From the NCBI GenBank assembly GCA_001600415.1, contig BCJX01000007.1, positions 124,001 through 188,000 on the forward strand: DNA of 64,000 nt. The letters are read 5' to 3'. Positions 23,531-35,408 of the stretch are shown piece by piece. The position numbers and the translations under genes are program-made. This DNA is from Pascua guehoae (taxonomy: Eukaryota; Basidiomycota; Tremellomycetes; Trichosporonales; Trichosporonaceae). Positions within the stretch are counted from its first letter, which is position 1, and each line of letters opens with the position of its first letter. The notes under the pieces were generated by a model that ran no database searches, was not told where the DNA came from, and saw nothing but the letters and a program-made list of their open reading frames with translations.

Positions 23531-24755
23531 ATGGTCAAGACACTCAAGTTCCAGGACCGCACCGTCCCCGTCCCGGGCCTTGGGCAAGTGTCTCCCTCGC
23601 CGCGCGCTATGCAGCAATACTGACTCTTCCAAAGCGGGATGAGCCTTTCGCCGGGCGTGTACGGGGCTGTCGACGACGCCGAGTCGCACAAGACGCTCAA
23701 GACGGCGCTGGACATTGGGTGCACGTTCTGGGACACTGCGGTGCTCTACGGCTCGGGGCACAATGAGCGCCTGATTGGCGAGTTTTTCAAGGCCAACCCG
23801 GGTGCACGCGAGAAGATTACGCTCGCGAGCAAGTGCGGCTTTGACATTCATGCGCCGCGGACCGTGAGTTGAGGAGAGGAGAGTGCTGCCCAAAACACTC
23901 GATGCCCTCGCAGAGGAGAGTGCTGCCCAAAACACTACATGCCCTCCCAACCTCATGAGAGCGCAACTGACACGTCGCAGCCAACAAAGCCTTTCACGGT
24001 TACCAACAAGGCGGCGCACATCGCGCAGTACATTGAGGAGACGCGGGAACGCCTCGGGTGCTACCCGGACATTTATTACTTGCACCGCATCGACCCGGAC
24101 ACGCCGCTCGAGGAGAGCATCCCGGCGCTGCAAAAGCTCAAGACGGACGGCAAGGTCAAGTACATTGGCCTGAGCGAGTGCAGCGCCTCGACGCTCCGCA
24201 AGGCCTACAAGAGTGAGTAACAGCCGACCATACGGTGCGGCGGGGCGCGTATGCTGACGGCGCGCGCCAGTCGCGCCCATCGACGTGCTGCAAATCGAGT
24301 ATGGCCCCTTTGACCAGTCGTCGGAACACAACGGGCTCATGGCGGCCGCGCGCGAGCTGGGCGTCGCCGTCGTCGGCTACTCGCCCCTCGGGCGCGGCAT
24401 GCTCACCGGCGCGATCCGCAAGTATGAAGACCTGGAGGCGACCGACTTTCGCCGCTTCCTGCCCCAGTGGTCGCCCGACAACTTTGCCCACAATGTCGCG
24501 ATTGCCGACAAGTTTATCGCCCTCGCCAAGGAAAAGGGCTGCACCGCGTCGCAGCTCGTGCTTGCGTGGGTTGCAGAGCAAGGGGTTATTCCCATCTTTG
24601 GCACGCGCTCGTCGGCGCGCGTAAAGGAAAACTTTGGCGCGGGAGAGGTCGTCCTCTCGCCCAAAGACCTCGAGACTATCAAGCAGCTCATCGAGGAGAA
24701 TACCCCGGCGGGGCTCAGGTATCCCGAGCAGATGATGTCGAGTGTTGGAGTCTAG
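23531..24755 (+). CDS. Aldo/keto reductase
   Basis: NAD(P)H-dependent carbonyl reductase of the AKR superfamily, cytosolic; substrate unknown. Exons 23531-23583, 23635-23863, 23981-24212 and 24271-24755 give 332 residues. The TIM-barrel starts [17 protein letters not shown]. The catalytic tetrad is visible: Asp in [12 protein letters not shown], the Tyr five residues on, Lys in LASKCGF, and His in [10 protein letters not shown]. Cofactor-binding motifs [10 protein letters not shown] and [13 protein letters not shown] are conserved. Overall it resembles the Yakc/AKR13-type fungal reductases. The first intron (23584-23634) begins GCAAGT, a GC-AG intron; the GT three bases on gives the wrong frame. 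Intron 2 contains a 37-base tandem duplication. Confidence 0.9.
23873..23948. repeat. 37-bp tandem duplication in aldo/keto reductase intron 2
   Basis: Two near-identical units contain GAGGAGAGTGCTGCCCAAAA and ATGCCCTC. The second copy precedes the real acceptor at 23980. Confidence 0.85.
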
Positions 24756-25799
24756 GTAGGTTGTTGCAAGTTGTATCAGGAATGAAAATGCAAGCGGTTG
24801 TTTGAACAAGCAGTGGGTCGTGCGCTTGGCAAGGGGCCCCAGTGATTTCATAATGCGTACATCTGCTATCTACACGCACCAGTACTCATGTCGTAGCGCT
24901 AGATCTGACGTATGTCCTACGTGCCACTGGTTTCAGACCGAGGAGTAGGCAATGTTGCAGAGACGCGTCCTTGAGACGCGACAGGCCACAGGCTTGAACG
25001 CCTGAAAGCAGTCTCGGCATACGTGCCATCCGCGTCCTGTCTCTCAAATGGGGTTGCGTCGCCACTGGCCACAGGTTATACAGGTGCGACCGCAAAGTAT
25101 TGAGACGGACCCCCGAGCTTGGTTGCCCACGCAGCACATTTCCTGCGTCTCATCTTGTGCAAGAATGCAGTAACAAAGTAGGATACAGGACAAGTCATGA
25201 TGAGGGACGTGGGACCTTGCATCGTACTGTACCATTGGGTTGAGCCAGAGGCCATCTATACTCTATCTGGCGTGCACCCGAGCCCACAGTGGCAGTCTCG
25301 ATACTGTACAGTACTGTACTTTCTGGCCGCACCTGTACCAGAGATTAATTGGGCCCAGATAAGTCGGCCGTGGTGCAGCTCGTCGATTCCAGGTCTGCTG
25401 GCCTCGTTGATCATTTCTCAACCACACGAGTCTACTGTGTCGAGTGCTGTGTCGAGTGCTGTGTCGAGTGCTGTGTCGAGTCCTGTGTCGTGTCAAACGC
25501 GCGCATGGGAAAAGAAACAGTCAGCAATCAGTCAGCAGCAATGGCCATGACACACCTCGAGGCCGTGACTGGCTCCCCGGCCGTTCGGATGGTTATTCCC
25601 GACATTGTTATTGTCGATCACTTTCGGTAATCGTTTGCTTCCGACGCGACTCGGGGTGATGTCATTTCGACTCATCAAACATCCCACCACCACAACTTCC
25701 AGTTCGAGAGGTCATTATCAGCAGCACATCCCTCACCACTCTCCCTCGAACATCTCCACGTCCCCCACTCCCCAAAGCTCCCCACACAACCCAACGCCC
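24756..25799. other. intergenic region, reductase to cupin
   Basis: No gene recognised. It contains a 12-bp tandem repeat at 25437-25490. The last 150 bases are C/A-rich and look like a 5' leader. Confidence 0.4.
25437..25490. repeat. 12-bp tandem repeat (TGTGTCGAGTGC)
   Basis: Four and a half copies of the 12-mer; the last one is changed by one base. Confidence 0.9.
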
Positions 25800-26750
25800 A
25801 TGTCCGCCCCCAACTCACGCACGGGCACCAACGGCGTCGTGCCCCACGACCGCCCCTGCCCGGTCGTCCGCGCCGACGACGCCGCGCAGTACATGCAGCC
25901 CAAGAGCCACTGGCTCAACACGGACGCGAGGCGCGCCGCCGTGTGTCTCTCCGATATGGGTGTGTATCTGACATCCGCCTCCAAGGCACAACCACGGACC
26001 TACTGGTGGGCTTGGGTGCATGCCGAGTCCAGCATGTTGGCATTGCATTCCATGGGGAGCCAGGCTGACCACAGCGGGACTCGGGAACGACGTAGCGGTT
26101 CACCGCGTATCGGTCGCGGCGGGCGATGAGACGACTGTACGTTGAGCTCTTTCTGTTGTCCGTACGATAAGGCGATCAGGAACCATTGTTGCCAGTCGCA
26201 GGGCTCCCCTGTTGTCCAGTCCCCCACTGCCTCGACCGGACAAGCTCTCGAGAGCTAGGGCTTGGCCATCGCCAGCAAATCCATTTACGTTGCGGACAGT
26301 GCCCTGCACCACCGTCTCTATCCAGGTGCCGTCCACCAAGTCGGCAAGTGGATCGACTCCCAACAGCCCCCTTTGCCTGGCGACCCCCTCCTTCCCCTTC
26401 CTCCCCCAACACCACCTCCACCTCCCCCACCCCCTACTCACACCCACTAACACCAGGAAATGCACCACCACCTGTACGACTCTGAATGGCTCTACATCCT
26501 CTCGGGCACGGCCACGCTCCACCTCACCGAATGCCCCATGGCCGGCGCCGTCCCCGCCCCCGCCAACACGCCCCGCGAGACGCGCGCCATTGCCGTGACC
26601 GGGGGCGATTTTATCGGCTTCAAGGGCCTCCTGCAGTGGGCCTCGGGCGAGGCCGCGTGGGCGCATACCATGGTCGCGGGGGAGGGGGGCGTCGAGTACC
26701 TCGTCGGCGGGACGAGGAAGGATTTGGACGTTTGTGTTTATCCTGTGTGA
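25800..26750 (+). CDS. Small cupin-domain protein
   Basis: 171 residues from exons 25800-25959, 26075-26136 and 26457-26750, all in phase. A single double-stranded beta-helix is evident: VAVHRVSVAAGDETTEMHHH followed by LYDSEWLYILSGTATL (metal-binding cupin motif 1, HxH...E) and motif 2 around AVTGGDFIGFKG. The second motif lacks an obvious His, so a full 3-His-1-Glu site is not certain. The N-terminal ~45 residues (RPCPVVRADDAAQYMQPKSH) match the general layout of fungal cupins of unknown substrate. The 320-nt second intron is the longest and is C-rich near its 3' end. No enzyme activity can be assigned; candidates include metal-dependent isomerase or dioxygenase. Confidence 0.8.
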
Positions 26751-26889
26751 GTGTGCGGGGGCGCAGGGGTCAAGGAGGGGTACACGAGTACCAGAATATG
26801 GGGACGTTTACCATGCCTCGGGGTTTTTTCTTGACGTCGCATTGTGAGCAGCAGCCAGGCAGCGTTGTGAAAGAACCGCATGTCCCTCA

Positions 26890-27161
26890 ATGAGATACCT
26901 GTTCCTTTCCATGCTCGCCGCTGCCGCTGTTGGTGCGGCCGTTTGGCCATACCATGACACCCAGGACCTGGGTTGGACCCGTCCAGGGTCGACCGCAACA
27001 TCGGCGCAAGGGCAATCACTGACAACAGCAAGGGCAAGTCGCTCTTTATTCACCGTACTGGCGAACGCTCGGTCGTCGACTCGGCCGCGCTCAAGGATCC
27101 TGGGCCGCAGACGCAGCCCCTCAAGGTGCCCGAGCCCCAGAAGGACGCAGGATACAAGTAG
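26890..27161 (+). CDS. Possible small secreted protein (tentative)
   Basis: An ATG at 26890 opens a plausible signal peptide (MRYLFLSMLAAAAVG). A 32-nt intron (26933-26964, gtgcgg...cccag) joins it in phase to a hydrophilic segment containing RVDRNIGARAITDN and KSLFIHRTGERSV, ending GYK-TAG at 27161, about 79 residues. Without that intron the frame reads into Arg/Ser-rich low-complexity sequence. A 33-nt intron in the neighbouring Reb1-like gene shows such lengths occur here. No family recognised. Confidence 0.35.
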
Positions 27162-27416
27162 GGCGTACGGGGCAAGTAGGTCGAGACAGGGTGGAGACTC
27201 TCTTGTATTGCTGGTACTGTATCAGCAAGTGATGGAACGGTTGTACTGTACCTTGATTCACTGCACCTTGATTGCCCGTGATGCTCGTCGCTCTTGACAG
27301 CAGCACCAGTGTTCACGAGCTGCCAGTCTCATGAATGTAGCATGGTCATGGTATGAATGCGAGGACAATACGAATGGTCTGTACATGGCATGGATGCAAA
27401 GTCACAATATGCAGGT

Positions 27417-30400
27417 TTATCCTTCTTCCTCCTCATAGTCATGGTCGTCCTCCGCAAAGCTGTTGTCCCCGTCGCCGTTCTTGCCATCACCCGGTGCCTT
27501 TGTCCACTGCCGCACCACACCCTGTTGGATGAGAACGTCGAGGCGGTCGAGGTGAGCTACGTTGTCAGTGTCACGTACCGTAGCAGAATACCGCAGGAGT
27601 GAATGGGCTCGCCCTTGCGGCAAACTAGACTTACCGGGAAACGATAACGAATCACGCTCGGGCACAAACTGTTTGAGGCGGTGCCACGTCATGCGCGCAA
27701 TACTTGCGCTGACCTTGGTCATGCCCTTGGCGACCTCGTTCCAGCGGATGTCGCGCTCAAACTCAATGTCCATTTCGCGCAGCCGTTTCACAAGCTGTGA
27801 GACGTCAAGGACGGTGCTCTCGCCTCGTAAGCGTGGTGCGAGGTGGTCCTGCCTAAGAGTGTTAGCTGGGTCACAATCCAAGTTGTGCTACATAAGCCAA
27901 ACGCTGACGCACCACTTTTTCCGACACTGCGTCATGCTCCTGGTCCCGCCAAGGAGCTTGACGACGAGATCCCACGGCGTGTCTGGGTCCAAAGGCCCGC
28001 GCCCAATCTTGGCATTCGTCTCGGTCACAGCCTTGATCAAGGCCTCTTCCTCTTCGGGGGTCCATTTGCCACCACGCTTGCCTTCCACCTGCGACAGCTC
28101 ACCGCGCCAGCGGTCGCGGCAGTCGGATTCAGATCGGTCTACCATGGCAGCAATCTTGGTCCACTCGTGCGGGTGCTGCTCGAAGGCGCTGACTGTTAGA
28201 ATGGTTTTGACCACACAGAGTACTCACGTCCGCAGAGCAGTGTCTTCCTCCTTTGTCCATGGGCCCTTTCGCGCACGTGGGTCGTACATCCGTTTGACTG
28301 CCTCCTTGACGTACCGCACAGGGCGGCCTGGCACTTGGCTTGCCATTTCGACCCAGAACGTCGGATGATCAGTTCGGTTCTTATCACCGCCACCCTTCTT
28401 GGCCATGATGACGTCGAGAACCTGCTCCTCGGTCAAGAGGTTGGACTGGGGGTCAGCTTGGTAAAGTCGTGGACTAGGAAGCTCACCTTGCCAAACTCGT
28501 CGAGCCAGTCGCGAAGGGCCTGCCTCTCCTCCTCTGAAAACTTGCCGCGCTTGTACGTTAGGACTGTTGTCAGCGAGGTCGGACATTCTTACGTACTGCC
28601 GGCGGTCTCAAGTCGCTGGAGCTCCTTGATACTGATCCACTTGGAGGCAAGGAATTCGTCCCTCGCATCCACATCGATGAGCATGCCGCGCAGAGCCTCA
28701 TCGTCGAGTTTCTCCGACGTCTTCAATCGGAACCGCTGTGAGACGGCGACGGGGACGATCTTTGTGGGTCGCGCGGGTCGGGATGCGGCGGCCCTAGCTG
28801 CTGTAGTAGTGACAGCAGTGGTGGTAGTAGGACCATTGGCCTGAGAAGAGGAAGAAGCGCCAGGAGAAAGCAGACTCGGGTCGATGAGAGCGTCATCCCA
28901 AGGAGCATTCGGGTCCACCGGCTGGGGAGGGGCTGCACTTGTCGACGACTTGGACTTTCCCTTGCCTTTCGAAGGAGCCAAAGCGGAACGAGCCGCCGGT
29001 GAAGACGTCGGAGCTGCTACAGACTTTGCCATTTCAATGACACGTCGCTTAATCTTCTCCCTCTCTTCCTCGCGCTTCTTCCTCTCCTCCTCGAGGCGCT
29101 GCCGTCCTTCTTCGGTAAGATCCTGTTGCGAAGCCGAAGCTTGCAACTGGGCCTGTCTCCGCGCAGCCGCACGCTCCTTCTTGCGCGCCAGTTCCTCGGC
29201 CTTGAGTTTCCGTTGCTCTTTTTCCCTCCGTTTCGCTTCGGCACGTTGCTGCTCGTCGGCCTTGCGCTTCGCTTCATCCGCAATACGCCTCTCCTCCTCG
29301 GCCTTGCGTCGCGCCTCTTCGGCCGCACGCCTCTCTTCTTCGGCCTTGCGCTGCTTCTTCGCCTCCTTTTTCTTCCTCTTCTCCTCCTTGCGCTTCTTCT
29401 TCTCCTCGGCCCTGCGTTGCTCATCTGCTTCCTCCTCGTGCCTCCTGAGCCGCGCAAGTCTCTCCTCCTCCTCCTCTTTCTGCTTCTGTGCCTTGCGGAT
29501 CTTCCTCCTCTCCTCCTCGGCCGCGCGTTCCTCCTTGCGTTTCCTCTTCTCCTCCCTCTTCCGCTCTTCCTCGATCGTACGCTCCTCCCTGCGCTTCTTC
29601 CTCTCGTCCCTACCCTTCTCCCACCCCAAGCGTTCGGCCTTGCGCTCTTCTTTGCGCTTTTTCTTTTCTTCCTTTAGTCTCAGCTCTTCCTCCTTGCGCT
29701 TCTTTCGTGCCTCGCGGCGGATCGCGACTTCTTGCTCGTGCCGTTTCCGCTCCTCCTTCCGCTTCTTCTTGTCGGCCGACTTCTTCTTGTCGTCCCGAAG
29801 TCTCGTTTTTGATGCCGTGGTCGCTTCGGTGGTGACGGGCACACCGTCAGCCACAGCCACGTCGTCGGTCATCAAGTCGACACCGCCGTCAAACTCGTAA
29901 ACGTCCGCATTGCCGATCCGGACCGCTTCTGCTATACGTGCAGAATTGTTCGACACACGCCGGCGGCTGGCCGCAGGTGCGAGAACAGGCGCGGGCGCCA
30001 GCAGGGGTATTGCTGTGCGTGCAGTTGCGGGTTCGGCTGTCGCCACGCTGCGAGCGGTGACGGTCCCAGGACGAGGTGCGATGCTCTGCCAAAACCTGCC
30101 CCTGCTTGATTCTGCAGCGTCGCTGGAGGTGGCAGTGTGCTTATCGACACCCTTTGTCGTGGCCTTGTCCTTGCCCTTCCGCTTTTTCCTCGGTGGTTCC
30201 TCGGTGTACTCGTAGTGACGTCCCTCCACCTGGGAAGGTTCGTGCGTCGATTGACGAGGGCTCTCGGGAAGGTCCTCTGGAGGTTGGAATGGCGTGTCGA
30301 GAATACTGGCGATCGATGGCCGTGCCGGGCGCCAGAAGCGTCCTGGCCCAGAGTCACTCGTGTTTCCGTCGCGTTGGCGAGACTTGTCCTTCTTGTGCTG

Positions 30401-31297
30401 TCCCTCGGCACGCCTGTTGACAACATGCTGTCTTCCCTCATCCCTCCCCTCGTCCGCTGCACTCTCCATACTCTCGTCCCCTTCATGGCTCCCGCTCCCC
30501 CGGTTCAGCTCGCGATCATGTCCCCGTTTCTCCATGCGGTGTCGCTTCTTTTCTGCCTTCTCGGTGCGCCGTTGGCCCGCCGCGAGAGCGAGTGCGGTTG
30601 TGGCCAGAATGTTGATTGCTTCCGTGCTGGCAGCCATGCCTGGCGAATGTGGCGTGTGTGCATCGTGCGGCAGCGGCGGTGCCGAGGGCGCAGGGGGGGT
30701 CGGTGCCGCCCACACTGGAAAGTGTGGAGACGGTGCCGATGATCGCTCGCGACGGGTGGTTGATGAACCCGGCTCCATTTCGACGAATTGCTCAACCCCG
30801 GCAGTCGCGAGGGAAGGAAGAGTTTGGCGCCTGTTCGTGGATGAAGAGAAGGACGGCGTGCGCGACGAGGAAGATGCCAACGCGGAGGACTCCGAGGCTC
30901 GTGGTGTAATGCGACGTACCGGCGCTCTTATCAATTCCCCTGCCCTCGTCGCTTCGGGTGCCGCTGTCGTCACAGGCGCCGCTGTCATTTGTCGTGCGTG
31001 CTTGCCGCCAGAGGTTCTCCGGCGCTCGTGCGCCGCATTGGGAATAGGGCCAGTGGACACGGACATCGATTTTGATGTGTTGGAACCTACAGGAGCCCGC
31101 GCTGAATGAGACGTATGTGACGCCGAGTCGCTGATCTTACGCTTGCCCTTGGACACCTGCCGTCGCTGCGGCTGGAAGTACGAGTGGCTTTCCTCGTGCA
31201 GCGAAGCGCCGCCGCCCAACGACGAGCGGAGGCTGCTGGTCCGTCCTGGAGCGCTCCCGTAGTCGGGCGAGCCGAACAGCGCCCCCAGCGCCTCCAT
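27417..31297 (-). CDS. Reb1/TTF1-type Myb DNA-binding protein with long Lys/Glu/Arg coiled-coil region
   Basis: Predicted nuclear factor of the Reb1/TTF-I class, which binds rDNA terminator and promoter sites in fungi and animals. Exons (minus): 31297-28597, 28563-28487, 28445-28228, 28188-27913, 27852-27635, 27556-27417; the frame closes at 1,209 residues. Residues 1-400 are Ser/Thr/Pro-rich and disordered. About 560-820 is almost uninterrupted K/E/R (KKRKEERKRHEQE type), a charged single helix or coiled coil. The C-terminal third carries Myb/SANT repeats: RGKFSEEERQALRDWLDEFG, then RKGPWTKEEDTALR, HPHEWTKIAAMVDRSESDC and RDRWRGEL, then GGKWTPEEEEALIKAV with QCRKKWQDHL. The first intron is only 33 nt. 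The protein start at 31297 is preferred to the upstream in-frame Met at 31444 because the upstream residues look non-coding. The C-terminus is acidic (DDHDYEEEEG). Confidence 0.85.
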
Positions 31298-32509
31298 TAT
31301 GACAAAACGAGGAGAGAGTGGTGTTGGAAGAAGGTGTTTGGAGAAGAATGACAAGGTTGAGACACAAAATGGCGGGTCATAGTGGCTGAGGGCATGAGTG
31401 GACTGGGTGGCGCAGCGTTTGCGTTCAAAATCAACAACACCCATTTCTAATGATTACAGAAAATTACTAATGATGCTTCTTTTGGCATTACAAATGACGT
31501 TCATGCCACGTGGGGATTTGTAGCCCCCCTGTCCAAAAGTCTAACTCTGGTTTAGCCGTGCCTGGTGCGCCCAGGCCCCTCCAGAAGGTGTCTCCATGTC
31601 TCTGGCTGTCTACAGCCTGCAGCCTGTCTTATGTACTTGAACTGGAGGGGCAGATGCTACTCGAACAAAGCCAAAGGTTATGAACATGAAGGAAGAGAGT
31701 GGGTGGCTGAATGAGCGAGCTCTGTGCAGTGGGGTTTTGCTATGGAATGCCGCAAGGCCATATGGGCAGCCCAGGGCTACTACAAGAGTCGGCGTCGAAG
31801 CGTGCGTGCAAGAGGAGCTTGTGGGCTGTCTGCCGTCTGCCCAACTGGTGAGCACAGATGACCTGCTCGCAGTGGCTGTATCTGCAACTCGAGCGATTGA
31901 GCGTCCAGTCCACACTGTACACGGGCGCACTGACCACTCCCAAGGTGCTTACACCTCCACACATATTTCTGTTGTCTGGTCACTCCGTCAAGGCCCCCCT
32001 GTACCTCGGTGACTCATCACGTCTGGGGAAAGGTGATTCAAGGAAAATTGTGGCAGAGTTCGAGAGCAGGTGTCAATATTCAAGCTCCTGTATCCCACCC
32101 ATACGGCTACACCCATCCATGTCCTCTCAAATACTTTGCCTGTGAATTTACTGCATGTCCTCTAGCTGTCGCCGTATACCCAAGTAGCATGGCAGGAAAA
32201 CGGCGTTGACACGGAGGGTGGCACTCCCTTCTTGGCGCTGGGCACCGAGGGCTGTTCGGTCGGTGGCCGGTACCTGGCTGGTGTGGAGGTTTCCATCGTC
32301 ACGTGACTTTTGCCGGAGACGCAGGCCGCGCAACCTCTGGTGCTCGCTGCCTCCTCGTCCTTCCTTCCTTCTTTCACGCCGACTTTCGTCATTCGCCATT
32401 TGCTCCCATACCATAACCCATCCCACCCACACTCCACGGATTTTATCCCACACCTCTTTTTCTCGTCGACCGACAACCGCGCACCAAAAGCTAAAGCTCG
32501 TTCGACACT
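31298..32509. other. divergent intergenic region, Reb1-like / prohibitin
   Basis: A 1.2-kb bidirectional promoter region without supported ORFs. It contains a perfect 10-bp palindrome GTCACGTGAC at 32298-32307. Confidence 0.5.
32298..32307. promoter_or_regulatory. GTCACGTGAC palindrome upstream of prohibitin (bHLH-type site)
   Basis: A perfect palindrome with the CACGTG core, 203 bases before the prohibitin ATG. Fungal bHLH factors of the Cbf1 class bind RTCACGTG. Function here is inferred. Confidence 0.45.
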
Positions 32510-33572
32510 ATGAACCGGTCCGGAGGCGAGGCATTTGCGCGGCTCGCGCAGCAGCTGAACCGCGCTCGCATGCAGGCGAGCGGCGGTGGGAAGGGTCGTA
32601 ACGGCGGCGGAGCGTCCGGCGGCGGTGGTCTGTTTGCGGGCGGTGGTCTGATTGTGCTGCTCGCCGTCGGCGGCGTGGCGCTCAACTCGTCCCTGTACAA
32701 CGTTGACGGTGGTCACCGCGCCATCATCTACTCGCGTCTCCACGGTGTCCGTCCCAACATTTACCCCGAGGGAACCCACTTCCGTGTTCCTTGGCTCGAG
32801 ACTCCCATCATCTACGATGTCCGCGCAAAGCCTAGGAATATTGCGTCCCTTACCGGCACCAAGGACTTGCAGATGGTGGGTGTCACCCTTTGGACGTTCT
32901 TGCTTACCCGCGCAGGTCAACATCACCTGCCGTGTCCTTTCGCGTCCGGCGGTCAACGAGCTCCCGACCATGTAGGTCCTTCTCTTCATTCTCCGACCTA
33001 CTCACACGCAGCTACCGTGAGCTCGGCACCGACTACGACGAGCGTGTGCTCCCGTCGATTGTGAACGAGGTCCTCAAGTCGGTTGTGGCCCAGTTCAACG
33101 CCTCGCAGCTCATTACGCAGCGTGAGATGGTGTCGCGGTTGGTGCGCGAGAACCTCACCCGCCGTGCGCGCCGCTTCAACCTCATTCTCGACGATGTGTC
33201 GATTACCCACGTCGCCTTCTCCCCCGAGTTCACTCACGCCGTCGAGGCCAAGCAGGTCGCGCAGCAGATTGCCCAGCGTGCCGCGTTCCAGGTCGACCAG
33301 GCCATCCAGGAGAAGCAGTCGATCATTGTCCGCGCCCAGGGTGAGGCCAAGAGCGCCGAGCTCATTGGCGAGGCCGTCCGCACCAACAAGGGCTTCCTCC
33401 AACTCCGCAAGCTCGAGGCCGCGCGCGAGATTGCCAGCACCCTTGCCGGCAGTGGCAACAAGATTATGCTCGACGCAAAGAGCCTGCTTCTCAATGGTGA
33501 GCTACAATTGGTCGTCCATAGCTGACATCAGTCACCGACGACTCCATGCTGGATGCGAAGAAGAAGCAGTAA
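32510..33572 (+). CDS. phb2: Prohibitin-2
   Basis: Mitochondrial inner-membrane scaffold subunit that assembles with prohibitin-1 into ring complexes controlling m-AAA protease, cristae and mitophagy (known family role). Exons 32510-32875, 32916-32971, 33012-33496 and 33532-33572 give 315 residues, the usual Phb2 length. A Gly-rich N-terminus precedes one membrane segment (GGLIVLLAVGGVALN). The SPFH/PHB domain follows with YNVDGGHRAIIYSRL, EGTHFRVPWLETPIIYDVRA, LPSIVNEVLKSVVAQFNAS and FSPEFTHAVEAKQVAQQ, then the coiled coil. The introns are 40, 40 and 35 nt. The annotation is secure. Confidence 0.96.
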
Positions 33573-34009
33573 GATCCGTAGCAGTTGTGCGAGTGCAGAT
33601 GCAGCAGCCATACACCGCTTTCATGGAATCCCAAGTGTGAGCTTGGCTGTGAGTGCAGTGGCGACGATTTGAAGCAGATGGTTTGAAGAAGATGACTGGT
33701 TCAGTCTCTGGACAGTTGGCGGTGGGCTCCTCACTGATCGTTGGTAGTCGATTGATGATCAAGGGGGTAGACAGCGGGAGTGCGGAGGTAATTGAGAACG
33801 TTTTCAGGCTCGCGGGTTGTGGAAAGGATGAGCAAGATGCCAGTTGCCCCGCCCCACGACCATGCTGTGAACGCCTCGTTTGCCGGCTGACCGCCATCCA
33901 CTCCTCATCACGCATACGGCCAGGACGGCCTACAACCCACATTTGTCACAACCATACCATGCTTGCATGCAACTACCCAACGTGTCTACAGCCTCACGGC
34001 CCTTTTTTT
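33573..34009. other. convergent intergenic region, prohibitin / ASA dehydrogenase
   Basis: Shared 3' region of two converging genes. It ends in a C2T7C run at about 34001-34010. Nothing else seen. Confidence 0.5.
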
Positions 34010-35408
34010 CTAAACAATGAAACCCTTCTCAACGGCAATCTCGGCGTTCATGACGCTCGACGTGGCGGCGCCAAGACGGACATTGTCGAGGAGACAAACA
34101 AACTTGACGTCGAGGACGTTGCACTCGCGGACGCGGCCGACCGAGACACAGGCGCCGTTGTAGAGGTCGCGGTCGAGGCGGGGCTGAGGGCGGTCGGGGG
34201 CGTCGTGGAGGACAATGGCCTGCGCTGGTGCCGAGGGGCACTTGAGGGCCTGGGCCTCGGTGGTAAAGTCTGCAAAGGCGGCGCGGACCTCGTCGACCGA
34301 GGGCGTCTTGTCCGACGCAAACTGGACGCTCACGCACGCCAAGTGGCCGTCAATGACGGGGACGCGGTTGCAGTTTGCCGAAATCTTGATCGGGTGCGAG
34401 GCGTGCAGGTCAAAGGCCGTCTTGTCGGCCGTGACGCCGCCCAGAATCTTGGCCGTCTCCCACTCAATCTTCTCCTCCTCGCCGCCAATGTAAGGGACGA
34501 CGTTGTCGAGAATGTCGAGCGACGAGACACCAGGGTAGCCTGCGCCAGAGATGGCCTGCATGGTCGTGACCATGACCGTCTTGAGGGGGCCAAACTTGTC
34601 CTCGAGCGCCTTGAGGGGCACAACCACCGCCGTCGTCGAGCAGTTGGCGTTGCACACAAGGTAGCCCTTGTGCAGGTCGAGCGTCTGCTGCTGGTGGCGC
34701 ACGACGTCGAGGTGGTCCGGGTTGACAAGAGGCACCATCAGGGGCACCATGGGGTCGCGGCGGTAGTTCTTGGCGTTGGAGAAGACAATGAGCTCGGCGT
34801 AGCGGAACGCGTCCTCTGGGTCGTGTTAGTCATTGTGCTTGCAGCGGAAACGAAGCGTCTACAACACGGGTTGTAAAGTGACGGCAAGTACGCCAATGGC
34901 GGTATGGGAGGCTGAGACTGGGGGGCGAGGTTGCCCCACACTTTGCCAAGCCTCGACAGGCCACGGCTCCTCATTCTACCCCACCGCACATACACCCCAT
35001 ACAAACGTACCAATCTCTCCGGCAACGTCGTGGTCGAGACCCGAGAAGACGACGCCGCACTCGTTGAACGGCCCGGGGACACAGGGCTGGACGATCATCT
35101 TGCGGACCTTTTCGGGGATCTGCGTCGAGAGCTTCCACTTTGCGATCTGAGCATACTCCTTGCCTGCCGAGCGGGCCGACGCGCCGAGAGCGTGGATCTC
35201 AAAGTATGGGTGGTTCGCGAGAAGCTCGATGAAGCTGGGTCGTTAGTTCAGCTCGGGTCGGTTCAGGTGCCCGCTCGCATCTCGCCCCCTTCTGCAACGA
35301 CAGCGGAGGATCAGATGGTCGCAGCTGGAGGCTGTAGAGTACGCACCGCTGGCCGACCGTGCCAGTCGCTCCGAGGATGCCGACCTTGATGGGTTCGCGT
35401 GGAGACAT
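34010..35408 (-). CDS. HOM2: Aspartate-semialdehyde dehydrogenase
   Basis: Reductive dephosphorylation of beta-aspartyl phosphate to aspartate semialdehyde with NADPH, in the threonine/methionine/isoleucine branch. Encoded on the minus strand in four exons. The first carries the Rossmann motif PIKVGILGATGTVGQR; later exons carry FIELLANHPYFEIHALGASA, GVVFSGLDHDVAGEIG and DAFRYAELIVFSNAKN. The last, long exon holds the catalytic Cys in YLVCNANCSTTAVVVP and the substrate-binding segments AISGAGYPGVSSLDILDNVV and NCNRVPVIDGHLACVSVQ. The C-terminus reads MNAEIAVEKGFIV. The length is typical of the fungal enzyme. The ATG at 35408 directly precedes the conserved nucleotide-binding strand. Confidence 0.94.

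Noticed and set aside
28884..29900. 338-codon + strand ORF rich in Ser/Arg/Phe
   Set aside because: Antisense shadow of the Lys/Glu/Arg coiled-coil exon of the Reb1-like gene.
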